A stretch of DNA of 64,000 nucleotides from Gordonia sp. OPL2 (GTDB lineage Bacteria > Actinomycetota > Actinomycetes > Mycobacteriales > Mycobacteriaceae), in assembly GCF_003797825.1 (NCBI RefSeq), contig NZ_RKME01000007.1:62001-126000 (forward strand), given 5' to 3'. A program made the position numbers and the translations under genes. Within the stretch, counting starts at the first letter, position 1. Every line of letters starts with the position of its first letter. A model generated the notes under the pieces. The model saw only the letters and a program-made list of their open reading frames with translations. It ran no database searches and was not told the DNA's origin. This document shows, piece by piece, positions 17,642 through 26,740 of the stretch.

Positions 17642-18636
17642 CGCACAGCCTTTCGTGAGGAGAAGAAGCGCTTGCGGGCGTTGGGGGTGGTCAGGCGCCA
17701 TCGCTGTCCGGGATCGGTCGCGATCCGGGCCCAGGCCGCGAGGATGGTCGCCGACACGGTGGTGATGACGATGGCGAGGCCGGGGAAGAACGACAGCCAC
17801 CACGCGGTCTGCAGGTAGGTGCGGCCCTGGCTCACCATCAGGCCCCAGCTGATGTCCGGCGGCTGGATACCGATGCCGAGGAACGACAGTGACGATTCGG
17901 CGAGCATCACGTAGCAGAAGTCGAGGGTGGCGACAGTGAGCAGTGTGGGCAGCAGGATGGGTAGCACGTGGCCGCGCAGGATGGCCCCGCTGCTTGCTCC
18001 GAATGTCCGTGCGGCGTCGACGAACACGCGGCTCTGCAGCTCGGCCGACTCGGCGCGGGCGGTGCGCAGGTAGATCGGGATGCGGGTGATGGCCAGCACG
18101 GCGACGATGTTCGCCGCGCTGGGCGAGAACACGTACAGGATGACGACGGCGAGCAGCAGCGACGGGAAGCTCATGATGACGTCGGCGACGCGCATCGCGG
18201 TGGTCTCCCGCCATCCGCGGTGATACCCGGCCCACATCCCGATCGCCGAGCCGACGATGCAGGAGATGATGACCGCGGGCAGCGACACCATCAGCGTGGT
18301 CTGGCAGGCGACGATGAGCCGGGCGAGCATGCTGCGCCCGAGCGGGTCGGTGCCGAGGATGTTCATCCAGCCGGTGTCGAGGTTGAACGGCGCCAGATTC
18401 GACTCGTCGAGATTCTGGTCGGTGGCGGCGTCGCCGACGAGCCACGGACCGAAGATCGCGACCAGCAGGACGAAGGTCAGGATGCCGGCGGCGACCGTGG
18501 CGAACTTGTCGCGGAACAGCAAGCGCCACATCGGTAGTTGCCCGTTCGGCACCTTCTTGGTGGCGACGGAGTCGCCCATCGGATCGGTCGATGCGACGGG
18601 GCTGGTGGTGTCCAAGGGTTCGGTGACCAACGACAT
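17638..18636 (-). CDS. ABC transporter permease (OppC/DppC-like)
   Basis: The 332-residue permease has an N-terminal cytoplasmic segment, one leading transmembrane helix with the OppC-type domain (LFRDKFATVAAGIL), then the binding-protein-dependent permease core with about five helices. The EAA-type loop is visible around DAARTFGASSGAILRGHVLP. LGTDPLGRSMLARLI is characteristic of DppC. It forms the channel with the permease encoded 24 bp upstream. Confidence 0.9.
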   Translation of the reverse strand: MSLVTEPLDTTSPVASTDPMGDSVATKKVPNGQLPMWRLLFRDKFATVAAGILTFVLLVAIFGPWLVGDAATDQNLDESNLAPFNLDTGWMNILGTDPLGRSMLARLIVACQTTLMVSLPAVIISCIVGSAIGMWAGYHRGWRETTAMRVADVIMSFPSLLLAVVILYVFSPSAANIVAVLAITRIPIYLRTARAESAELQSRVFVDAARTFGASSGAILRGHVLPILLPTLLTVATLDFCYVMLAESSLSFLGIGIQPPDISWGLMVSQGRTYLQTAWWLSFFPGLAIVITTVSATILAAWARIATDPGQRWRLTTPNARKRFFSSRKAVR

Positions 18637-18660
18637 GATGTTCTCCTGTGTTCCTTACGC

Positions 18661-19587
18661 CTAGACCGTGGCCTTGTCGCGAACACGCGGATCGAGGAGG
18701 GCCAGGCCCGCGTCGATCACGATGTTCAGGATGAAGATGCTGACGGCGGTGAGGAGCACCGCGGCCTGCAGGACTGCGAAGTCGCGCTGAAGGATCGAGT
18801 CGATCATCAGCTTGCCGATGCCGGGCCAGCCGAAAATTGCCTCGACGATGACCGCGCCGTTGATGAGGCCGACGGCGAGGTCGCCGGCGACGGTCAGCGC
18901 CGGCGCCGCGGCGTTGCGCAGGGCGTGGTGGGTGACGACCCGGAGGTCGCCGGCGCCCTTGCTGCGCGCCACCTTCACATACGGCGCCGAGAGCGCCGAC
19001 ACCATCGCTCCTCGCACCACCTGGGTGAGCACGCCCAGTGGACGGATCATCAGGGTGGCGATCGGCAGGATCCAGGCGAGTACGCCGCCGGTGCCTGAGG
19101 TCGGGAGCCAGCCGAGCACGACGGCGAAGACCCAGATGCCGGTGATGGCGAACCAGAAGTCGGGGACGCTGGCGGCGGTCATCGACAGCAGGCTCGAGAA
19201 GCGATCGGCAAGCGAGTTGGGGCGGTAGGCGGCCCAGCAGCCGATGATGATCGATCCGAGGATCGAGATCAGCAGGGTGACGAAGGCGAGCTGCAGCGTG
19301 GCGGGAAAGGCTTTGAGCGCCATGCCTGCGGCTTCCTGCCCGGTCTTGAGGGACTCACCGAAGTCGAGGTGGATGACACCGGACAGGTAGTCGAACATCT
19401 GCTGCCAGATCGGCTTGTCGAGGCCGTTGGCGGCGGCGAACTCGGCTCGCTGCTCGGGGGTGGCCGAGACGGGTAGGTAGAGGTTGGTGGGATCGCCGGT
19501 CAGCCGAGCCATGAAGAACACGCCAAACAAGACGATGATCAGCGGGATCAGGCTGGTGAACATCCGGCGCCGGAGGAAGGTGAACAT
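18661..19587 (-). CDS. ABC transporter permease (OppB/DppB-like)
   Basis: The 308-residue permease begins MFTFLRRRMFTSL and has about six membrane helices. The typical DppB region around residue 30-60 has GDPTNLYL, and the EAA loop has YVKVARSKGAGDLRVVTHHALRNA. It starts 17 bp after the substrate-binding lipoprotein gene and is followed by the second permease. Confidence 0.9.
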   Translation of the reverse strand: MFTFLRRRMFTSLIPLIIVLFGVFFMARLTGDPTNLYLPVSATPEQRAEFAAANGLDKPIWQQMFDYLSGVIHLDFGESLKTGQEAAGMALKAFPATLQLAFVTLLISILGSIIIGCWAAYRPNSLADRFSSLLSMTAASVPDFWFAITGIWVFAVVLGWLPTSGTGGVLAWILPIATLMIRPLGVLTQVVRGAMVSALSAPYVKVARSKGAGDLRVVTHHALRNAAAPALTVAGDLAVGLINGAVIVEAIFGWPGIGKLMIDSILQRDFAVLQAAVLLTAVSIFILNIVIDAGLALLDPRVRDKATV

Positions 19588-19604
19588 CGGTCATCGCCTC
19601 GATT

Positions 19605-21179
19605 TCAGTCGTTCTGGGCTGGCGCGTGGGTCATCTCGGCGAGGCGCATCTCATCGCCGGTGGCCGAGTTGGGCTGGTAGGCAATGCGGTTGGACTTCGC
19701 CAGCACCGCCTGCATGTGTGCGATGTAGGCGTACTGCCGGATCTTGGTCGGTTCGTCGGCGAGGACGGCGGCGAGCGCGTCCTGACGGGCCTGTCCGGTC
19801 AGCGCCTCGGCGGCAAGGATCTGCTGGTCGTACGCCGGGGTTCCGTAGGTGCTCTGATAACCGTCCGACAGCATGTACTGGTCCAGGGTGAACTGGGTGT
19901 CACCGGCCTGGTTGCCGTGCATGATCATCAGCAGCACCGGCCCGGACCCGGGTACGAACGGCCTTGTCTGGTACTGCATCTGACCGGAGGTGTCCATCAT
20001 CTCGATGTCGACGTCCAGGCCGATCTTGCTGAGGGTGAACTGGATGTTCTCGATGGTCTCGTTGATCTTCGGGAACTGTCCGGTCCGTCCGATGAGTTTG
20101 ATGGTGCGGTCGACGGGCACTCCGTCCGCACGGGCCTCGTCGACGAGCGCCTTGGCCTTGTCGAGATCGTAAGGCGTGGGCGTCATCTGGTCGTTGTAGC
20201 CGACGATCCCCTTGCCGACGAGTTCGGCCGCCGGTGTGCCGAGGCCCTGGAACAGCGCCTTGACGATCCCTTCACGGTTGATGGAGAGATCGATCGCCTC
20301 ACGGACCCGGATGTCGTTCAACGGGGCGTCGGTGGCCTGCATGCGCAGGGCCGTCGTCTCGTTGTTGGTGTAGGCGGTGCCGAGGTCGCCGGCGCCGTCC
20401 TCGGGCCCGAGGGAGGTGGCCAGATCGGCCTCGTCGTTGGTCACCATCGCGGCGCGGACGCTGCCCTCGGCCCGCCACTGGTAGACGGCGCGGGTGAACT
20501 GTGGGGCCTGGCCGTGATAGTTCGGGTTGGCCTTGAGTGCGACGCGCTGTCCGGAGTCCCAGAAGTCGACCATGTACGGCCCGGTGCCGACCGGGATGCG
20601 CACCTTGTCGTCGGCGGCCGTGGTGCGGGGCACGATCTCGATGAAGGACATCCGCAGCGGCAGGATGGGGTCGGGGGTCTCGGTCCGCACCTCGACGGTG
20701 TTCGGGTCGACGACGGTGACCTCACGCTTGCTGTCGTCGAAGACGTAGCCGTTGACGTCGCAGCCGATCGCTCCGTTGAAGGTGCGGTTGATGGAGAAGG
20801 CGGCGTCCTCGGCGTCGAACGGCTGACCGTTGCTGAAGGTCACGCCCGACACGGTGGTGAACCGCCAGACGTTCGGCTCGACCTGCTTCCAGGAGCTGGC
20901 GAGACTGGGCTTCAGGTCGCCGGTGGTGGGGTCGCGCTCCACGAGGGGCTCGGTGATGTTGGAGCGGACGACGACGCCGGTGGCGGTCAGCGAGGCGTCA
21001 CAGGGCTCCAGCGTCGGCGGCTCCTGCGGGAGGACAATGCGGAGGGTGTCGGCGCTGGCGGCCTCACTCGCGGTGGTGTTGGCGACGCTGCATCCGCTGA
21101 CGGTCAGCACGGCCACCGCGGACGCGGCCAGGGCGCCGGCGATACGGCGCTTCGGGGATCGCAGAACTGCGATCTGCAT
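19605..21179 (-). CDS. ABC transporter substrate-binding lipoprotein (SBP family 5)
   Basis: The 524-residue protein has a lipoprotein signal with lipobox VSGC near residue 30 and the extracytoplasmic solute-binding family 5 fold: DTLRIVLPQEPPTLEPCD at the start of the mature part, LASSWKQVEPNVWRFTTVSGVTFSNG near 110, and the late ALAAVLADEPTKI region. It captures the ligand for the ABC importer encoded downstream. Family 5 proteins bind peptides, opines or sugar conjugates; since this operon also holds glucarate dehydratase, the ligand could be a peptide-like or sugar-acid conjugate (inference). ATG at 21179 follows GGAGGT; the frame upstream to 21353 is not coding. Confidence 0.9.
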   Translation of the reverse strand: MQIAVLRSPKRRIAGALAASAVAVLTVSGCSVANTTASEAASADTLRIVLPQEPPTLEPCDASLTATGVVVRSNITEPLVERDPTTGDLKPSLASSWKQVEPNVWRFTTVSGVTFSNGQPFDAEDAAFSINRTFNGAIGCDVNGYVFDDSKREVTVVDPNTVEVRTETPDPILPLRMSFIEIVPRTTAADDKVRIPVGTGPYMVDFWDSGQRVALKANPNYHGQAPQFTRAVYQWRAEGSVRAAMVTNDEADLATSLGPEDGAGDLGTAYTNNETTALRMQATDAPLNDIRVREAIDLSINREGIVKALFQGLGTPAAELVGKGIVGYNDQMTPTPYDLDKAKALVDEARADGVPVDRTIKLIGRTGQFPKINETIENIQFTLSKIGLDVDIEMMDTSGQMQYQTRPFVPGSGPVLLMIMHGNQAGDTQFTLDQYMLSDGYQSTYGTPAYDQQILAAEALTGQARQDALAAVLADEPTKIRQYAYIAHMQAVLAKSNRIAYQPNSATGDEMRLAEMTHAPAQND

Positions 21180-21250
21180 GGGGACCTCCGATGAACGAAA
21201 GACTGCGAGTGACCTCGCGGGGGCTGGACCGCGGTTGTGACGGTAGACAC

Positions 21251-21280
21251 ACGCTAAGAGCGTGAGATTGATGGCGTCAA
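21251..21280 (-). promoter_or_regulatory. Promoter of the ABC transporter-gudD operon
   Basis: On the minus strand TTGACG (21275-21280), an 18-nt spacer and TAGCGT (21251-21256) form a plausible promoter about 70 bp upstream of the lipoprotein start. The -10 is embedded in the inverted repeat CACGCT-AAG-AGCGTG (21250-21264), a candidate operator. Just beyond, an imperfect hairpin and inverted CAGC-CAAAA-type repeats lie at about 21281-21320. Confidence 0.45.
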
Positions 21281-21443
21281 CAGCGCAAAACCCCAGGAAA
21301 CAGCGATTTTGCTGGGTTTTCCGCTCCGCGGAACGACGCGTCGCCGACACCACTCGCCCACCGAAACCACCCCTGACCTGTCGGTTCCCACGACGCCGGG
21401 TTCACTTGTCGAATCGAGACCGCGACCTCCATACAGTTTGGGT

Positions 21444-21496
21444 ATCGATCCATGTTATTTGCGTGTTGGACAGGTATTCGCGGGTCCTCCTACCGT
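21444..21496 (+). promoter_or_regulatory. Promoter of the hydroxyacid dehydrogenase-UspA operon
   Basis: ATCGAT (21444-21449), 16 nt, TTGGACA (21466-21472), 18 nt, then TACCGT (21491-21496) in the context TCCTACCGT. The same arrangement with the same two spacings occurs at 29392-29444 before the semialdehyde dehydrogenase. The upstream ATCGAT is a candidate contact of a shared activator, possibly the LysR protein encoded at 22993. Confidence 0.55.
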
Positions 21497-21547
21497 GGAA
21501 TCAACCGCGGGAGGACCCGTGTGTTCTTCCGAGGTCGAGGAGGACCG

Positions 21548-22597
21548 ATGAGCAGCAGCCTCGCCGACACCACGGCGTCATCCGATGACGTTGTCGGGCA
21601 AGATGTTCCGACCCCGTCCGGCGCCGTGTTGCGCGTGGGTCCCCTGAAGCCCTCGCTCGAGGACCGCCTCGCCGACGGCTATGGCGCGGTCCGTCTGCCC
21701 GACGGCGACGCCCGCGCGGCGTTCCTCACCGACAACGCGGACGCGATCACCGCGGTCGTCACGTCCGGCCGGACCGGCGTGGACGCCGAGCTCATGGCGG
21801 CGCTGCCCAACCTGGGCGCGATCGTGCACTTCGGCGTCGGCTACGACACCACCGACGTCGAGCGTGCCGCCGAACTCGGCATCGGTGTCAGCAACACGCC
21901 AGACGTGCTCACCGATTGCGTCGCCGACACCGCCGTGGGACTGCTCCTCGACACCATGCGCGGCTTCGCGTTCGCCGACCGCTACGTCCGCGCCGGCCGG
22001 TGGCCGGTCGAGGGCAATGTCCCGCTGACCCGCAAAGTGTCCGGGGCGAGCGTCGGCATCCTCGGACTCGGCCGCATCGGGTCGGCCATCGCCGACCGTC
22101 TGACCGCCTTCGGATGCCGGATCGCCTATCACAACCGCCGGGTCGTCGAGGGGTCGTCGTATCGTTACGCGTCGTCGCCGGCCGAGCTCGCAGCGAGTGT
22201 CGACGTACTCATCGTCGCCGCCGCAGGTGGCTCCGGCACCCGCCACCTGGTCGATCGCGAGGTCCTGGAAGCTTTGGGGTCCAACGGTTTCCTGATCAAC
22301 GTCGCCCGCGGCAGTGTCGTCGACGAGGACGCCCTCGTCGAACTCCTGCAGACCGATCGCCTGGCCGGAGCCGGGCTCGACGTGTTCGCCCACGAGCCCG
22401 AGGTCCCGGCCGCACTGCTGGAGATGGACAACGTCGTCCTGCTCCCCCACCTCGCCAGTGGCACCGTCGAGACGCGGGCCGCGATGGAAGAACTCACCCT
22501 CACCAACCTCGACAGCTACCTGCGCACCGGCAGCCTGGTCACGCCGGTGATCGCTCCCGCACCGCAGGGGCGCCCCGATCACGGAAAGGGCGCGTGA
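21548..22597 (+). CDS. D-2-hydroxyacid dehydrogenase
   Basis: The 349-residue enzyme has GLGRIGSAIADRL near residue 175, the catalytic Arg in NVARGSVVDE near 258, a Glu in the AGLDVFAHEP segment and the catalytic His in LLPHLASGT near 305. It is related to hydroxypyruvate/glyoxylate reductases and 2-ketogluconate reductases. ATG at 21548 follows GAGGTCGAGGAGG. The gene is divergent from the transporter-gudD operon and shares a promoter pattern with the pathway's dehydrogenase at 27710, so a role in sugar-acid breakdown is likely. The stop overlaps the next start (TGATG). Confidence 0.87.
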   Translation: MSSSLADTTASSDDVVGQDVPTPSGAVLRVGPLKPSLEDRLADGYGAVRLPDGDARAAFLTDNADAITAVVTSGRTGVDAELMAALPNLGAIVHFGVGYDTTDVERAAELGIGVSNTPDVLTDCVADTAVGLLLDTMRGFAFADRYVRAGRWPVEGNVPLTRKVSGASVGILGLGRIGSAIADRLTAFGCRIAYHNRRVVEGSSYRYASSPAELAASVDVLIVAAAGGSGTRHLVDREVLEALGSNGFLINVARGSVVDEDALVELLQTDRLAGAGLDVFAHEPEVPAALLEMDNVVLLPHLASGTVETRAAMEELTLTNLDSYLRTGSLVTPVIAPAPQGRPDHGKGA

Positions 22598-22992
22598 TGA
22601 GCGTCGTACTGAGCTATCTGGCCACCCCCGAGGGACGCGGCGCGCTGCCGTTCGGCTTCGCCGAGGCGCGGATGCGGGCGACCGAGGTCGTCGTGGTTGC
22701 CGACGGTGACAGCGCGTCGTCGCCGGAGTTCCTCGTCGATCTCGAGACCGCCCGCGAGACGGCCGATGCCGGCGACGTCGCCTACCGTGTCGTCGAGAAC
22801 GATTCGAGCCTGTCGCACGCCGATCAGCTGATCGACGCCTCGTATGCCGATGACGTCGAACTGCTGGTGATCGGCCAGAAGCGGCGCTCGCCGGTCGGCA
22901 AGCTGTTGACGGGCAGCGTGGTCCAGCGCGTGCTACTGGATGCGCAGTGCCCGGTGGTGGCCGTCAAGCCGCCGGTGCGGGCCGCTGTCTGA
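22597..22992 (+). CDS. Universal stress protein (UspA family)
   Basis: This 131-residue single UspA domain ends with the ATP-binding pattern VIGQKRRSPVGKLLTGSVVQ followed by CPVVAVKP, matching G-2x-G-9x-G(S/T) loosely. It is translationally coupled to the hydroxyacid dehydrogenase through a 1-bp stop-start overlap. USP genes are often co-transcribed with transport or catabolic genes and may sense nucleotide state; the specific task here is unknown. Its stop codon abuts that of the convergent LysR gene. Confidence 0.85.
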   Translation: MSVVLSYLATPEGRGALPFGFAEARMRATEVVVVADGDSASSPEFLVDLETARETADAGDVAYRVVENDSSLSHADQLIDASYADDVELLVIGQKRRSPVGKLLTGSVVQRVLLDAQCPVVAVKPPVRAAV

Positions 22993-23886
22993 TCAGATCC
23001 ATTCTCGCTCCGGCAGAACGTCTTTCATCAAACGTGCCAACGCCGGGTTCGGGTTGTCGGCACGCCACGCCACATTCATCTGCACCGGGCGGTCGCGGAT
23101 TGCGGTGACCTCCTTGAACACGACTCCGTCCGGATGCATCGTCATCGCCGACTCCGGCACCAGCGCGATGCCCAGCCCGGAGTGCACCAGCACCAGCATC
23201 GTGTGCACCTGCGTGACGTACTGGACGTAACGCGGCGACGCCCCCACCGCGGTGAACGTGCTGATCAGCAGCTCGTTGAAATAGCGTGCGTCGGTCGGCG
23301 AGTACATGATCACCGCCTGGCCGTCGAAGTCCTCGATGGCCAGGTGTTCGACGTCGGCGAGCTCGTGGTCGGCCGGCAGCGCGGCCACGAGACGTTCATG
23401 ATGCAGCGCCCGCGAGTTGATGCCCGGCCGCGAGATCGGCGGACGCACGATGCCGAGATCGAGGTCGCCACCGGCCAGTGCCTCCACCTGCGCCGACGTC
23501 ACCATCTCCCGCAGCACCAGCCGGACGTCGGGGAGCTTCTCGCGGGCGGACTGCATGAGTCGCGGCAGCACGGCCCGCGCCGACGCCCCGGTGAAGCCGA
23601 TGTTGACAGTGCCCAGGTCACCGGCCGGCACGCGACGCACGGTGAGCGCCGCGCCCTCGGCCAGGGCGACGATGCGTCGGGCGTCGGGCAGGAACGCCGT
23701 ACCCGCGGCGGTGAGCGACACCGCGCGGCTACTGCGCTCGATGAGCTGCACCCCGAGTTCGTGCTCGAGTTGCTGGATCTGGCGGCTCAGCGGCGGCTGG
23801 GTCATGTGCAGACGTTCGGCCGCCCGGCCGAAGTGCAGTTCCTCGGCGACCGCGATGAAGCACGAGAGACGCGACAGGGAGAACAT
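22993..23886 (-). CDS. LysR-family transcriptional regulator
   Basis: The 297-residue protein has an N-terminal winged helix (residues 1-60: FIAVAEELHFGRAAERLHMTQPPLSRQIQQLEH is the classic LysR helix-turn-helix region) and a C-terminal co-inducer domain from about 90. It sits inside the sugar-acid region, between the two catabolic halves, and is the only dedicated regulator there. It probably activates the promoters at 21444 and 29392 in response to a pathway acid; this is inference. Confidence 0.9.
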   Translation of the reverse strand: MFSLSRLSCFIAVAEELHFGRAAERLHMTQPPLSRQIQQLEHELGVQLIERSSRAVSLTAAGTAFLPDARRIVALAEGAALTVRRVPAGDLGTVNIGFTGASARAVLPRLMQSAREKLPDVRLVLREMVTSAQVEALAGGDLDLGIVRPPISRPGINSRALHHERLVAALPADHELADVEHLAIEDFDGQAVIMYSPTDARYFNELLISTFTAVGASPRYVQYVTQVHTMLVLVHSGLGIALVPESAMTMHPDGVVFKEVTAIRDRPVQMNVAWRADNPNPALARLMKDVLPEREWI

Positions 23887-23991
23887 CGATCCACTTTCGG
23901 CATCACGACACCGCGATCTGCGGCATCGTGTGGATCACGCTAGCGGACCGGCGATCTCCGGTCGACCCCCTGCTCAACGCACCAGATGGCC

Positions 23992-23997
23992 TACCGT
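23992..23997 (+). promoter_or_regulatory. -10 element, leaderless APC permease gene
   Basis: TACCGT is followed by 6 nt and GTG at 24004. There is no ribosome site, so a leaderless GTG start is favoured over ATG at 23986. Confidence 0.4.
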
Positions 23998-24003
23998 GGT
24001 CGC

Positions 24004-25239
24004 GTGACCGGAGAACCGGAATTGCGGCGGCGGCTCGGTCTCGGCGACGCTGTGCTGGTCGGGCTCGGATCAATGATCGGCACCGGAGTGTTCGCGGTGC
24101 TCGCACCTGCTGCGGCGGCCGGAGGCAGTGGTCTACTCATCGGGTTGGCAATCGCCGCGATCATCGCGTTCTGCAACGCGACGTCGTCAGCACGGCTGGC
24201 CGCCCGGTATCCCGTCTCCGGCGGCACCTACGTGTACGGGCGCGAGCGCCTCGGCGAGTTGTGGGGATATCTGGCGGGCTGGTGTTTCGTCGTCGGCAAG
24301 ACCGCATCGTGCGCAGCAATGGCGCTCACAGTCGGGATGTACGTGTGGCCGGATCAGGCGCGCCTGGTCGCCGTCGGCGCCGTCGCGGCGGTCACCGCCG
24401 TCAACTATCGCGGCATCGAGAAGTCGGCCCTGACAACACGACTGATCGTCGCGGTGGTGCTGGTGGTGCTCGCCGCCGTCGCGACCGTCGCGTTCACGTC
24501 GCCATGGGACATCCCGCAGAGCCTCGCGATCGGTGACGACGCGACGGTGTACGGCGTGCTGCAATCGGCGGGTCTGCTGTTCTTCGCGTTCGCCGGCTAC
24601 GCCCGCATCGCCACCCTGGGCGAGGAGGTCAGCGATCCCGCCCGCACCATCCGGCGGGCGATCCCGCTGGCGCTGGGTATCGCGCTGTTGGTGTACGTGG
24701 TGATCGCTTTCGCAACTCTCGGCGTGCTCGGACCACGTGACCTGGCCTCTGCGGCAGCGCCTCTCGTCGACACGGTGCGCGCGGCCGGTGCACCGGGCCT
24801 GGCTCCGGTGGTGCAGGTGGGGGCCGCGGTCGCCGCCGTCGGGTCGTTGCTCGCACTGTTGCTGGGCGTCTCGAGGACGACCCTGGCCATGGCTCGTGAC
24901 GGTCATCTTCCGCGGTGGCTCGCCGCGGTCCATCCGACGCACCGCGTGCCGCATCATGCCGAATTCGTGGTCGGGGCGCTGGTGTCCGTGGTCGCGGCTG
25001 CCGTGGATGTGCGTGCGGTGATCGGCTTCTCGTCGTTCGGTGTCCTGCTGTACTACGCCATCGCCAATGCGTCCGCCGCGACGTTGAGTCGCGCCGAGGG
25101 CCGACCGTCGCGGGTGCTCACCACGGTCGGTCTGGTCGGCTGCGTCGTCCTCGCCGTCACCCTGCCCGTCGGATCGGTCATCGCGGGCAGCGTGGTGGTC
25201 GCGGTCGGGGCGACGGTGTATCTGGTGCGGCGGCGGTGA
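24004..25239 (+). CDS. APC-family amino acid permease
   Basis: The 411-residue protein has about twelve membrane segments and the APC signature GLGSMIGTGVFAVLAPAAAAGG in helix 1, followed by YPVSGGTYVYGRERLGELWGYLAGW and the later FFAFAGYARIATLGEEV. APC transporters of this group import amino acids or related organic amines by proton symport. It is divergent from the LysR gene and converges on the second dehydratase. The substrate is not evident; an organic acid or amino acid linked to the pathway is possible. Confidence 0.87.
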   Translation: MTGEPELRRRLGLGDAVLVGLGSMIGTGVFAVLAPAAAAGGSGLLIGLAIAAIIAFCNATSSARLAARYPVSGGTYVYGRERLGELWGYLAGWCFVVGKTASCAAMALTVGMYVWPDQARLVAVGAVAAVTAVNYRGIEKSALTTRLIVAVVLVVLAAVATVAFTSPWDIPQSLAIGDDATVYGVLQSAGLLFFAFAGYARIATLGEEVSDPARTIRRAIPLALGIALLVYVVIAFATLGVLGPRDLASAAAPLVDTVRAAGAPGLAPVVQVGAAVAAVGSLLALLLGVSRTTLAMARDGHLPRWLAAVHPTHRVPHHAEFVVGALVSVVAAAVDVRAVIGFSSFGVLLYYAIANASAATLSRAEGRPSRVLTTVGLVGCVVLAVTLPVGSVIAGSVVVAVGATVYLVRRR

Positions 25240-25284
25240 CCGCTCACCACCGCGGGCTGGTCTTCCGCTACCCCCTCCCCTGAA

Positions 25285-25371
25285 AAGCGCCCCGGAAAAG
25301 CACCCACTGCAGAGCAGCCATCGACATATCGTTGACGACCCCTCTACAGAGGGTGCATTTCCGGGGCGCTT
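25285..25371. terminator. Large inverted repeat between convergent genes
   Basis: A 21-nt arm at 25285-25305 is repeated as its complement at 25351-25371 with one mismatch, around a 45-nt loop that itself contains CCCTCT-AC-AGAGGG. Further related GC-rich motifs (GGTGCGCAC, GGGCGCACTTCCC) follow up to 25410. It likely ends transcription of the APC permease gene, and of the opposing dehydratase operon, though the array of related motifs is more than a simple terminator needs. Confidence 0.6.
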
Positions 25372-25432
25372 ATCCGGGTGCGCACGTCCAAGGGCGCACT
25401 TCCCGGGGGGCATCCGGAACCGCGCAGTCAGT

Positions 25433-26740
25433 TCACCACCGCGGGCTCGAGTTGATGAACGTCGGGTCGATCGACTGCATGTAGCCGGTGTCGTCGCGAT
25501 CGCGGATACCGCAGTCGAGGTACTGCTGGTGCAACCGCTCGAGGGCCGCCTCGTCGAGTTCGACGCCCAGACCCGGTCCGGTCGGCACGGGAACGGCACC
25601 ATCGACGAATCTCAGCGCACCCGGCTTGACGACGTCCTCGGTCTTCCACGGCCAGTGGGTGTCGCAGGCATAGGTCAGGTTCGGCGTGGCCGAAGCCAGA
25701 TGCACCATCGCTGCCAGACTGATCCCGAGGTGGGAGTTGGAGTGCATCGACAGACCCATCCCGAACGTCTCACAGATACCGCCGAGCAGCCGGGAGCGTT
25801 GCAGCCCACCCCAGTAGTGGTGATCCGACAGGACGACAGAGACGGAGTTCTTGAGCACCGCGGGCTTCAGGTGATCGAACGCGACGACGCACATGTTGGT
25901 GGCCAGGGGCATCTTCGCCTCGGCAGCCAACTCCGCCATGCCGTCGAGGCCGGGTGTCGGGTCCTCCAGGTACTCGACGATGCCGTCCAGCTCGGCGGCC
26001 ACGCGCACCGAGGTGTCCACGGTCCACGCCGCGTTCGGGTCGAGCCGCAGCGGCACGTCGGGGAACTCGGCGTGCAACGCCTTGATCGCCGCGACCTCCT
26101 CGTCGGGTGCGAACACACCGCCCTTGAGTTTGATGGCGGTGAAGCCGTACTCGTCGATCATCCGGTGGGCCTGGCGGATCAGTCCGGCCGGATCGATGGC
26201 CTCACCCCACTCGTCGGCGCGGCCGATACTGCCTGCGGCACCGGGGTGGCCGGCCCACTTGTAGAACAGATACGCGCTGAACGGCACCCGGTCGCGGACG
26301 CTGCCGCCGAGGAGGTCGCTGACCGGTCGGCCCAGCGCCTTGCCCTGAATGTCCAGGCAGGCGACCTCGAACGGCGAGAACACCCGATCGGTCGTGCTGG
26401 CGGTGGTGATCATCCCGGCGACACCGTCACCCCCGGTCACCGACAGCGTGGCGATGCGCTGATCGATCACCTCACGAATACGGTTGAGCGCGAACGCATC
26501 CAGCCCGACAATGGCGTCGGCAGCGGCCTCCATGCGCGTGATGTGCGCGGTGTCGGCGTATGTCTCGCCGAGACCCCGCAGACCCGAGTCGGTCTCGATC
26601 TGGATGATCGCCCGCAGCGCGTACGGCTGATGCACGCCGACGGTGTTCAGCAGCGGCGGGTCGACGAAGGCGACCGGGGTGACGGTCACGTTCGTGATCG
26701 TCGCCGGCGTACCGGCTGTGGCAGTGCGGTTCATGCTCAT
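25433..26740 (-). CDS. Enolase-superfamily dehydratase (glucarate dehydratase-like)
   Basis: The 435-residue protein belongs to the mandelate racemase/glucarate dehydratase branch: KLKGG near residue 202 (Lys-x-Lys), metal ligands in RLDPNAAW and EYLEDPTP, ATNMCVV, and HSNSHLG for the catalytic His. It is clearly divergent from the GudD at 13373 and probably acts on a different or stereoisomeric sugar diacid such as galactarate, giving the same kind of keto-deoxy acid. It starts at the ATG that overlaps the kdgD stop (TGATG); a second ATG two codons on is possible. It is the last gene of the 29305-25433 operon. Confidence 0.85.
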   Translation of the reverse strand: MSMNRTATAGTPATITNVTVTPVAFVDPPLLNTVGVHQPYALRAIIQIETDSGLRGLGETYADTAHITRMEAAADAIVGLDAFALNRIREVIDQRIATLSVTGGDGVAGMITTASTTDRVFSPFEVACLDIQGKALGRPVSDLLGGSVRDRVPFSAYLFYKWAGHPGAAGSIGRADEWGEAIDPAGLIRQAHRMIDEYGFTAIKLKGGVFAPDEEVAAIKALHAEFPDVPLRLDPNAAWTVDTSVRVAAELDGIVEYLEDPTPGLDGMAELAAEAKMPLATNMCVVAFDHLKPAVLKNSVSVVLSDHHYWGGLQRSRLLGGICETFGMGLSMHSNSHLGISLAAMVHLASATPNLTYACDTHWPWKTEDVVKPGALRFVDGAVPVPTGPGLGVELDEAALERLHQQYLDCGIRDRDDTGYMQSIDPTFINSSPRW

